Positions 54,016-64,000 of a stretch of DNA of 64,000 nucleotides are shown piece after piece. This DNA comes from Branchiostoma floridae (Eukaryota; Chordata; Leptocardii; Amphioxiformes; Branchiostomatidae). The stretch lies in the NCBI RefSeq assembly GCF_000003815.2, contig NC_049981.1, forward strand, positions 25,231,875-25,295,874, written 5' to 3'. Made by a program: the position numbers and the translations under genes. Numbering within the stretch: position 1 is the stretch's first letter; the number at the start of each line of letters is the position of its first letter. The notes under the pieces were generated by a model that was given only the letters and a program-made list of their open reading frames with translations, did not search any database and had not been told where the DNA came from.

Positions 54016-57000
54016 AATTGCAAATAACCTATCGCTAAGAATTTCAGAATGTGCAGAGCAAGGACGTCCTTGTGCAGAGTAACCAATGATGATGTTACAG
54101 TAACATTACAGTAATGCTGATCACTGTCCTGTGAAAGGATTGTTATAAATGCTGGATGACATGCCATGGCATAAATCAATGCCTCCGGTAAGATGCTTAT
54201 GCTATGTCTTCAATGCCACAATAGGTTTGTGGACAAGAAATGAAGAGTATAATCAACAGGGTCAGATACAATTGACAGAAGAGCAGGTGAATCAAAGAAT
54301 AGCTATATTGTAAATCAGAGGATATGAACTGATAGTATGCCATAGATGGTATTCATAGCTCTTGGGGAATGCATAGATACCAGATACACTGACAAGTGCA
54401 CTGATCTCAGACTAGTTAGCAGTGCACCACTGTGGAAGCAAGAATGATATCAAGAATGATAACTGTGTGCTGTAATGTAAAAAAACATGCAGAAAAGATA
54501 TTCTTGTTCTAATCTGAACAAGATTGCATCACATGGACGAGTCTCTTGTATTTTGAAGTAGTTCAAATTTCCCATGATGCTGGTATTACAATTTTACCAA
54601 CACAGAGCTTTAATGCCAAATGATAGAAGGCTGAAGATTATATTGCTACTGCTGGATCAGATGAATTGTACACAGCATAATGATTCAGTCCAAGCAATAG
54701 AAATCAGACAGTAGATTGTATTCTAGAGATTCTGTATTGTAATAGATTAGCCATGCTGCAGTTATAACTTATAACTGTGGTATTCTGGAAGAATTTGGGC
54801 TTGTGATAGAATCTTGTGCCTTTCCATGTATAGTATGATGTTTTGGATGATGGTAAATTGGATTAAACATTTTTGTGGAAAATTATAATTTGACATGTAA
54901 GTGTTGATTTTTAGTATCTATGATGTGACCCATATCAAAATATTGCCAACGTCCCAACCCAATCCCTCCTCGGTCAATCTATCGCAGTGGTCTCAGCTGC
55001 CATTAAATGTACACTGAAAGAATGTCAAATTACCATCTTTATACTTCCCATTCCTCTTGTCTTTGTCAATCTAATGTCAGCCATTTTACCAATTATTTTA
55101 CGGATTGAATATTCTAAATGTTATTCCTTTAATCTAATATTTTAGAGATATTTGAAATCAACATCTATCTTGAAATTCCTAAATCCAATGTGACCCGAGT
55201 TGAAACATCGCTATCGTCCTGGTCCCAGGTGTTCGGCGATCCTCTCCGGCTAATAAATCATTTTCCTTTGGACCAATTTTCGTGATCGACGTACGGGCTT
55301 TCCACCTCGTCCTGATCAATTGCAATTGCCCCACTTCCTCCAGTACTTAATGATGTTTAATTTGAAAGCCTCCAGTAGAAATCCATCAGAAGGTGTTTGA
55401 TTTAGTGGAACTGCCTGGAGTGACGTCTGTGTGATGGATCAGGGGCGCGGGAGAAAGCACCGACCGGCGTCAGGACAAATCTCTGACCCTGCCAAATACT
55501 TGCCCCAACACTGCAGAAGGGTGTCCAGTATACCTGGATGAGCTAGGGGAGAGAAGTGCGTCGCACTCGTGGGGGTAGTAATTTCAAGCAGAATTCTGAG
55601 CGGGTTTAGAGAGGAGGGATCACACTTTGGAGCGCGAGTATAACCCTAACTTAAATTTAAACCCCAGCCACGGTCCTAACCCTAACTCCACGCACACACA
55701 CTACCTGATGTAATTATAATATGTAAATTAATATATGCATATGTATACTGTTCCTGTTTTTAATAGGGGCCCCGGTAAAATAAAATAAACTCCCCAACGG
55801 AGCGAAAATCTAGCGGAGCAAATATTTGGCTCCTCGCCGAAATTAAATCATGTCTATTCTAGCCAAAATTTCTTCCTCTGCTCAAATCTTCTATCTCTAT
55901 TGAAATTAAAACGCTTTGATTCTTGCTTCCAGCGTTAATTCAGAAATATTGTTGGAATATTTCTCAGAAACAAAGTACTGCGGTGATCAAACTTCCGTAT
56001 ATAGACTGTTCGAATAGCTCTACAACCATGCCGTTACGAGGAATGTGTGATTCGAGCCAATCGAAATCTCCAAAAGAACTCTCGCATATCTTATTCATCT
56101 TCAGGTGTCAATCAAGTGCCAATCGGTGCCAGCTGAGAAGCAGACTTCGATCGTGGAAGCAGACTGGGACCAGAATAGGTTTGATACCATACATTTACTC
56201 CATGGTTTGCTGGATCCATGGAATAGTGGACATTTGTTGATTAGCAGCCAGCTAGCCAGAGTTACCATTTGCTACCAATTGGTATGGGTGCCATAGTGAT
56301 ACTTTGGATCGTATGCAATTGTTAAGCTCATTTGCGTACACGTAACCAAACCGGTACATCAAGATTCCTCAGGTAATTTGTCACTTGCCTACCGTGCTAT
56401 AAAGAACGGTCACTGGCGACTCTTCCAACTGGTTAGCACAGAGCACGTCTACACAACTCAGACCAAGGTAATACTGGATTACAAGGCACGCTCCTGTTTT
56501 TTCTTCGTGGGAAACCATGAGGGCATATCTTAGTTTGTGATTATAGCAAAAGATTTGTTTCTATATTAGCATTTCGTTTTATGCTGGTATGTGTATTTTA
56601 TGTTTACTACTAGAGCCCAAATGTTGGCCAGGAGCCAATGTGGTGAAGTTGAAAGTCCGTAGTTCAGATGATCAGAAAACGATTTTGATATATGAAAGTT
56701 TGGACCAAGAATAAATAGAGACACTTTGACTCGATCGTTTTTGTTTGTATGCACAAAGGGGTCATGAGGTAAGGTGAGCTGAGGGGCGGCGCAATCACTA
56801 AACTGGTTAATCCACATTTTTGGTGACGCCTCAGGGACGGAGCATGTCTAAATTTGAAATATTTTAAGGAAGCCAACTTATGCATTCCCAAGGGGTTGTG
56901 TTTGGGCTATACTCCATGTATGTGGTGCAAACACACACAACTTACAGAACAGGCTACTGATGCTGTGTGCGTACGAAAGTCGCACAATATTAGAGCTGGT

Positions 57001-57693
57001 CATCTTTCGAGCTTTGTTTGACCATATGATATGGGAGGCGGGGCTCACATAGATTAGCTGGTTAGGTAAGTCATTATAGGATAGTATGAGTACCTGTATG
57101 GGTAAGTAGATATACCATTGTTATGTTAGTTAAGCTTGGAATATGCATTTATCTAATCAGTCTGTTCGTGCTCCTGGGATTCAGGTATATATGTGGACAT
57201 GTTGGCTAGTTCCTAGTAGCATGTAAGGCTGTGTAGTTTGTAGTGTAACACTAGACCCGCTGTCTCCGTATTGTAACTAAACTTGGTAACTTAACATTGT
57301 TTCCCTAGACCTGTATGTGTAGACCTGCCGCAAACCTTAGACTTGTGTAAGCATATGTTGAGTAAACACGGCTCACAGACAGTAATAATTGCTGGTTTGG
57401 CGCTGAGTTTCTGATACGCTAATATAGAACATAGAATCCAAATTCCAAACCCTCATCTCAAACCCTCAAAGATCCAGCTGCCAAAATTTATCGTAGACTC
57501 TAGCTTGCTGATATTGTCATAACCTCGCTTAAATCGTACGCCGACAAGGCATACAAATAAGATAAACAAATTTGGTACAGGTCTATCATTTCTAATCCTT
57601 ACATGTACAATGACGTATCATTTTGGCAATTTACAATAACAATCGTTTCTATCAGGGTTGCAGCTTGCCGAAGCGACGCGTATTCTAACCACC

Positions 57694-59215
57694 ATGCCGG
57701 TCCTGAAGCGGTCACTGAGCATCAATGAAGTGCCAGACGTCCAAAAGGAGCCGTATGTTCTTACGGGATACAGGCCCCCATACCGGCCATGGCGCTTTTA
57801 CCTGATGAGTATCTTCTCCCAGCACAACGAAACCGTGAACGTCTGGACCCACCTTATCCCGTGTTTCTATGTGGTGTACCTGCTGAAAACATACTCCGGT
57901 GAGAACCATATACATACATAATATTCTAATTTTTTTCACTTAGATTTGTCTTTTGGCAATGTTATATAATTAGGGATCTAGGCTTAAGGAAAGTGAGAAT
58001 CGAAGAGTAGTCACTACCATATACTACAAAAGGTACAGGTTCAATAACCCATCGGCTTGTGTAATGGTTGAAGTGCACATGCGCAGTGCTATGCATTGTG
58101 GCTAGTATGTGAAAGCTGATGGCTCCTGATCATTTTTTTTAATCTATTGAAGGTACTAAGTATTCTGAATCGTTGAAGCTAGTACGCAGTGACCACGAAC
58201 TCTAGAGACTTGCAAAATATGATCACAGTATGCATATGACCACAATGGAGACGATCTTTGATCAATCAATGGGATAACAGTCCACCAAAATGTGGCCACG
58301 TTGTTCAAACGGTCCTTCTTCAGGGTGGCTGCTTGTCCACTTTTGATCGTACTTCATAATCGGTACCATTTTAGAAATACACAGCTGCATAGAACATTGT
58401 CTTCATTAAGTGTTTATGTGGGCAATAATGAATGTAAGACAGTTTGTTGTTGTGTTTCAGACGAGGTAAGCTTCGCAAATGACGTTTCCTCAATGCTGCT
58501 GCTTCTCCTCGGCATCAGCAACTTCACCATCCAGTTCCTGAGCGCATGCGCCCATCTCCTACACTCTCGCTCTGTAGCTGCGTATTACGTCACCTTCATT
58601 TTTGACTTTCTGGGAATCGCCTTCTACGCTTTCAGCTGCGGGATCGTGCTGTACTTCCTCAGCAGCGAGGCTTCGTTTTCCCACGCCGTGCATCCGTGGT
58701 TTCCGTGGACATGTGTCGTACTCAGTTGTTGTTACTTTGCAGCCAATGCGTACTCGCACGTTAGGTACACCAGATATCATTCGGAAAGGGCTATGACTCA
58801 AGCAGTGTCCTTCACTATAACGTATCTGTGTAGCACGTCCCCAGTAATACACCGCATTTACTCGGACATCTACAACGGACGCGTGGATGGCGTCACATGG
58901 ATGCATATAGTCCATATCCTGCTGGTCCCCATAGGAGGTTTCTTCCACGTGTCAGAAATGCCGCAAAGTTTTTTCCCCGGTTTTTGTGACGTCATTGGTC
59001 ACGGCCACCAGATATTCCATGTGATAATGTCGACATCGTTCATGATCCAGCTGGAGGCATCGTTCACAGATCTGCAGAACCGCCGCCATCTTGATTTGGT
59101 TCGAATCCGTCCTACGAACTTGTCAATCACAGCTTACCTTGTTGTGTTGTTTACTTCTTATGGCTACATCGCTGCCATATTTGTGCGAAAGGCTTTGTCC
59201 AAGGCAAAAAGTTAA
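57694..59215 (+). CDS. Membrane progestin receptor (PAQR family)
   Basis: Two exons, 57694-57898 and 58461-59215, join in phase to 319 aa. All three hallmark PAQR motifs are present: ETVNVWTH (E-x2-N-x3-H), SACAH followed by an Asp in FIFDFLGI (S-x3-H...D), and HQIFH (H-x3-H) near the C-terminus. Together these are the zinc-site residues of the family. VLTGYRPPYRPWRFY is the conserved pre-TM1 region. Seven to eight hydrophobic helices follow (e.g. MLLLLLGISNFTIQFLSA, AFYAFSCGIVLYFL). Closest in style to the mPR branch (PAQR5/7/8/9), cell-surface steroid receptors that signal non-genomically, rather than to adiponectin receptors. Which vertebrate paralogue it matches is not resolved. Confidence 0.9.
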
Positions 59216-59736
59216 ACAAAACGTTTAACTTCTTGATTGATTGAGATGGGCATCTTTTTTGTTTGTTTTTAGGCAATTTTTTGTTTGCCTGATTTGGCAA
59301 AATGGCAACTATAGTCCTATTGAATTTCAGTGGATATTCATCTACATAGTTATGATACCGCAAGATACGAATAGAAAATACATAAGTAGATCGCCCAAAT
59401 CTGAGTATAACAGGAGGAGGTTTAATACTGTGTTTGTCACAAACATGTATGTTTGAATGCTACCATCATTATTGAATGTTATCAGAAATGCTTTCTTTTT
59501 ATGTAATATAACTCATCGAAAGAAATATATTCTCAAGGAGGCAAAAGTTAATGATTGCAGTCCTTCTAACTCGTGTACTATATTATATGATTGAATGAAC
59601 AATAGCTAGATCTAAATGCACACTGCCCTTTCTCACGTAAGAAATTAGTGTGTACGTGGATGGGAAATGCCGGCCATTAACTTGAAGTAGCAATTAATTC
59701 TTTTGCAAATAAACACAAACCCATGTACCCCTGTAA

Positions 59737-59938
59737 GACCAAGGTCACATTTCCAAACCGGGGCCCGGTCGGGCTGTTTGTGGAAGCGAAAAATAGAAAT
59801 GTATACGCAATTTGTGCACAGATATAGCGCCCACTACTATTTTCTTTACGTCTTGTGTAGTTTGATGTCTTTTATGTCCTTTTCGTTCCCGAAAGATGCC
59901 CGGTCGGGCCCCGGTTTGGAAAGGTGACGTAGGTCGCA
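59737..59938. mobile_element. short MITE with GGTCACNTTTCCAAACCG ends
   Basis: ACCAAGGTCACATTTCCAAA at the left and its diverged complement (TTTGGAAAGGTGACG) at the right, each followed inward by GGGGCCCGG-type sequence, form inverted repeats of about 35 nt around a 130-nt core. Confidence 0.7.
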
Positions 59939-61724
59939 CTAGGTTTTCTGAATATCCTCGCCCTTTCGAATTCGAGGCTTATACCTTTGACCTTACTAAA
60001 ATCTTGAAGGATTGACCTTTGATATGCGCTGACAAATGTGGAGATCAGGGACTCCATCTGCTGTGGTAATGACCTGGGTAGCTGGGAGGCGTTCCTTTGA
60101 TTAGGTTCGCTTCGCGGAACGCTTTAGAAGATGTCATCCGATTGTCCCGGGGTACTGTGCGATCGGTCAAACTGTGCGGATAGTGTGGATCGGAATTGTA
60201 ATTAGAAAATTTCTCTGTATAGTGAGATTGTTGTGACTGTGGCCGTGGTCAGAGAATTTCAGTTTGCAGATGTATCTATACCCTGCAGTCTACGATCCAC
60301 CCATTCCTCCATTCATTCATGCATCCATTCATCCAACCAACCTTCCGTCTGCCCATCGCATCCATCCACAGTGTTTTTCCTATAACGTTCCCCCATTTAC
60401 GTTTTAAATCCAATGACCCAGTCCAGTGCAGCTTTAGCCATGGGAACATGCGATTATCCTACAGAAAAGGCCGCCAATAGATTATTGGTGGTATTTTCTT
60501 CACTGATAATCCTGATGTCAATCACCGCTCAGTCTTTGATAATTCCCTTCCGGTTTACGACCAAATAACGACGTCATTTATACAGATATTCGTACAACAG
60601 CCCATGCTTTCCATTTTCGGACTAATTCGAGATAAGACAGAACTGCGACTGATCCGATTTTTGTGTAGGACTTTTACTCATCTTTCTCCCGCTGATGACG
60701 TGTGATGATGACGTCAGCAGTCCATGCATAACGACAGTACTCCAATGAAGAATATACAATTATGCTGAAACAAGGTCCTTGGCTGATGATATTAATTGTC
60801 GTCTTATCTGTTTGACGTCAAGAAGATTGTGCGTCCGATACCAAATTAGAAGCTTTTATTCCTCTTCAATCGCGTACAAACGTGCCCCAATCATAGCCGT
60901 CTGTCTTCTGAGTCTGACACCATTTAGACAATCCTCGCCAGGAGCCATCTGCTTTGCGTTAGTAATCGGTGACCCATTCTGTGAATCTCGTCTGTGGCCG
61001 GTATCATTTACTATCAATCCGATTCCATGAAGCGAGTCATTAGGATCAGCCTTCCAGCACCGAAACTTTCGCGGAGATAGAGCCAAGTTTAATGAGGGGG
61101 GGGGGGGTGACCTATTGGGCATTGACCTTCCTCTGTAAAGACAGGAAAATGCAGAATGTACATGTATGTGTTAATCTTTTTGAATTCATTTTTCTGTCAT
61201 ATTTTACCATGGTTGCCCAAGCGGAGGAATGATCACAGCTTTTTCATGGAGACCAGGAATCACATTTGGATAACATAAAATAGTATACGTGAAGTCGCTT
61301 AAAAACAACAACAAAATTTAACATACAATGCATTCAAAGTATATAATCAAAAAATAAAAGATTAAAAAACTAGAGTTCGGCAACCTCATACCTACATGAA
61401 ATAATAAGAGCTTTTGTAAATGTCATGCAATTGACCAACAAATTAACATGATATATGCATGGTGTTGTTCATCATTGACTAACGTACACATGTCACAATC
61501 ATAAATTTTTAAGCGACTTTGCAATTTTTACATAAATTATGCAAATAAGTTCCTCATTACCATATTTGGCATCTGCTTATATTCCACCTATCATAATTTA
61601 CATGTGTTACATGTATTAAAGTCCAGTTATTTTAAAACATGGAATTATATAATTTCCTCATTAATTATGCAAATCAAGTTCTCATTTGCAATTGTATATC
61701 AGTATGAACATCTTTGCCAGAGCT

Positions 61725-62340
61725 ACCCGCTTGCCTAAAATGATGTCAATCCGTCAATCCTTTCTGCAGTTATGCTCTTTGGAATGTCTTGACAAAATGC
61801 CCCTGCAGTTCCGAAATTGCAAGTTAGGGGGCTGAAACCTGCTCCGTCATGAACTCATGATGCTTACAGCTATCTACTACCTAAATGTCAGGACCATATC
61901 ATGTCCGGGACAAGAGATATATTGAAAAAAATACTGTGATAGAATATTTTCAATAATTATGCAAATGACCTTCTATTTTGCATAATTAGTATTTGATTTT
62001 GTACAACATTGTCTATGGTACCTACGTACCAAAAATCCGTTGTCCCCTTCTTCAGTTATCGTCTTCAGAAGTTTTTGACAAAAATGCCCCTGCAATTCCA
62101 AAACTAGCCGCTAGGGGGCCCAAACTTATGTCACTAATTCCTGAGCACAAGAGCTATCTAACACCCAATAATGGTGACTATAGCTTGTTCAGAACACGAG
62201 ATAGCGAAACCGGAAGTTTCGCTGCAGTACCAAGGAAGCCGCTAGGGGGCTCAAAATCTAATCATTTCTAGCTTTCATCACACACTACCAACACACAAAG
62301 TATGAAATCAATCTACCCAGCCATTCTTGAGTTATCTTGT
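61725..62340. repeat. diverged tandem/interspersed repeat with CTAGGGGGC words
   Basis: Two copies share CAGTTAT, GTCTTGACAAAATGCCCCTG / TTTTTGACAAAAATGCCCCTG, AAT(T)CC-AAA and TAGGGGGC in the same order, and a partial third copy follows. The end CTTGTTGACACACAGACA is typical of an old retroelement 3' region. Confidence 0.55.
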
Positions 62341-62404
62341 TGACACACAGACACTCCCGCAGACAAACGCAGAGTAAAATATAATCTCCATGACATTTCA
62401 TCGA

Positions 62405-62580
62405 GGTAAAAAGTGGAACCAAATCTTGCTTTGACAGTTTCAATTCCATTGAAGGCGAAGGAAGGAGGGATGAGCTCCGCCTTCGAACACTGAGCCCTTC
62501 GCAGTGGATAATAACCCACTGTCCCTATCATACCTATGGTCTCAAATGGCTATGGGAATACATTTACCTTTACCACAGCG
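62405..62580 (+). mobile_element. SINE 3' body fragment
   Basis: Shares GGGATGAGCTCC, CAGTGGATAATAACCCA and GGCTATGGGA, in the same order and spacing, with the body of the SINE at 53748-54015. The tRNA-like head is missing. Confidence 0.55.
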
Positions 62581-64000
62581 GTTTGATGTTTTGTGCACTG
62601 TACGGAAATGCATTTACTGAGGAACCTCCAAACGCAGGTAGGCATCAACGGAGTTATGGAATATTAGTCACTGCCACCATCCTTGTACCCCCGGGTAGTA
62701 GAATGGCGTGCAAGAAGAATCAGCAGTACGAAGGGGCTAGATAACTAGCTCTTGTAACAAATAATTCATCAAATTTCTTCTGGAAGTGGAGAAAGAGAGA
62801 TAAATAAGGAAAGGGTACAGATGGAGCAAGAAGAAAGAAAGGCATAGAAACAAGAGAGAGGGAAAGGGGGAGAGATGGGTCACGATGATAACATTTCCAT
62901 ACACTTCTTTCATATTCATATTGTTTTAAAGTGCCAGAGTCTAACAAGCAGAGTGTATCTTTCCCACCAAATCATACGTCCTAGAGATGGTATCACCTTC
63001 CGAATCTCTGACGTCCATCACGTTGCCATGGTAACAAGGATACAGGGTATGACCACCTGTCCATCACAGCAAAACAACCTTCCCGCGGGCAGCGCGGGGA
63101 GGCCAGAAGGAAGGCGTGATGGGACGTTACAAATCGCTTCAACTTCCGGCTGGCTGGAGGACGCCTGGCGAGTTAGCGAGCAATTTGGACGGCCGCTTGA
63201 TGGACAGATGGAATAGACGATCAAAGGCAACTTTTATCAACGTTGAAAGGGGGTTGCTAAGATATGTATTCTCTGTAGTCTGCGGCTGTTTGATTGAGAG
63301 AGATGGATTGGAACCGGTAGCTAGTAACATGGTAGTTTGTAGCCGACTTGGCAGGCTTACGAGTTGGGCTTTTTTGTTTATTATGTGCTATAGGTTTCTG
63401 ATTTGTACTTTTCTCTGATTTGTAAGTTTCCTCTTGTCGGCCTATCAGAGCCTGCTATGAGACACTATACTAGAAACCGAATGCAATCAGGACTTAAGTG
63501 CAGTCAGGAAATAGTACGTGATGACAAAAAAGTAAGCCTGCTATGAAGGCCAGCAAATTGATGGTACTGTACAGCAAGATCCATACACTGAAAGACCAGC
63601 GGCTGTAATGAGGTTGTAGAGGAGATTGTGTCCGACTGGTCCGTAATAGTTTTGTCCTGAAACGACACCATTGCTGATGTCCTGAGAACATCAACAAACA
63701 GGGGCGTTTCAGGACAAAATACATTTCTACTCGTGCATTAATCTTACAACATTCAGCCTTCCAATTTGTCTTAGATGAGATCTGTCACGACCAGCTTGAA
63801 AATTCCACATCAAAATCACCCAACTTCGCGCTACTTAACATCGAACCTCAGCAATAACCGCACAATCAGACTGTAAAAATGAATCAAACCAAGTCGAGTA
63901 TTTTATTCCTTCCTTCGCTATCGATAATGCTACATTTTACTGTCAAAAGTAATTCATTCGGTCTGAATACGCTTGATTAGCTGATCAATCTCAATTTAAC

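Larger units (their letters stand above)
52899..57693. other. intergenic between FAM241B and the PAQR gene
   Basis: No coding region is supported in about 4.8 kb. It contains an assembly gap, a foldback element, a full tRNA-derived SINE and AT-rich sequence. An acceptor-like tract at about 57640-57656 just upstream of the PAQR start suggests a 5'UTR exon further upstream. Confidence 0.5.
59216..64000. other. intergenic, repeats only
   Basis: No gene is supported. It contains a MITE (59737-59938), a region of diverged tandem repeats with CTCF-like words (61725-62340), a SINE fragment (62405-62580) and a G9-type run near 61097. Confidence 0.5.

Noticed and set aside
55630-55700. CCTAACCCTAAC words suggesting telomeric sequence
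   Set aside because: Only three scattered, non-tandem occurrences; too few for an interstitial telomere.
59703-59939. Paired antiparallel frames with similar peptides (FQTGAR)
   Set aside because: They arise from the inverted ends of a short MITE.
1-64000. Bacterial-type systems: CRISPR array, operon, toxin-antitoxin
   Set aside because: No regularly spaced identical repeats. Genes are spliced eukaryotic genes, and tandem repeats seen are microsatellites or transposon ends.

Overview
The window is nuclear DNA of an invertebrate chordate, most likely an amphioxus (Branchiostoma). Genes are compact and multi-exon with GT-AG introns. They have clear vertebrate orthologues (CPE, TFAM, NUDCD3, NOLC1, FAM241B, TANGO2, a membrane progestin receptor) beside families that vertebrates lack. 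Introns and spacers are full of short non-autonomous DNA transposons. The species call is inference from gene content and repeats. All gene models were spliced by eye from reading frames and splice sites.

Layout. (1) 0.8-2.3 kb, + strand: a two-exon gene fusing dihydroneopterin aldolase (FolB) to HPPK (FolK), two successive steps of folate synthesis that animals are not expected to carry out. (2) 6.3-7.9 kb, +: a five-exon DUF985/Cupin_5 protein. (3) 9.1-10.7 kb, +: TANGO2, with an apparent 1-nt frameshift. (4) 12.5-14.5 kb, +: a single-exon RING/B-box/coiled-coil/NHL (TRIM-type) protein. (5) 18.0-24.0 kb, -: carboxypeptidase E in nine exons. (6) 26.7-31.8 kb, +: TFAM in seven exons, with a LINE fragment and nested MITEs in intron 2. 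(7) 34.4-37.1 kb, +: an IFIT-like TPR protein with a long Gly/Arg-rich insert and a C-terminal TIR-like domain, broken by three apparent frameshifts. (8) 38.3-42.9 kb, -: NUDCD3 in seven exons, head-to-head with (9) NOLC1/Nopp140, 43.3-50.2 kb, +, seven exons, about 390 bp apart. (10) 52.0-52.9 kb, +: FAM241B. (11) 57.7-59.2 kb, +: a PAQR-family membrane progestin receptor. The last 4.8 kb holds only repeats. A 245-base run of N lies at 53.1 kb.

How they fit together. The genes do not form one pathway. The two most unusual loci are the FolB-FolK fusion and the TPR/RGG/TIR protein, which joins an IFIT-type RNA-sensor scaffold to a TIR-type signalling fold. TFAM, the IFIT family, NOLC1 and FAM241B all lie on human 10q, so the 26-53 kb part looks like an ancestral chordate linkage block. 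Transposon content is high: a probable hAT MITE with a perfect 8-bp target duplication, nested TAA-flanked MITEs, several foldback elements, a 5S-rRNA-derived SINE, tRNA-derived SINEs and a LINE 3' fragment.
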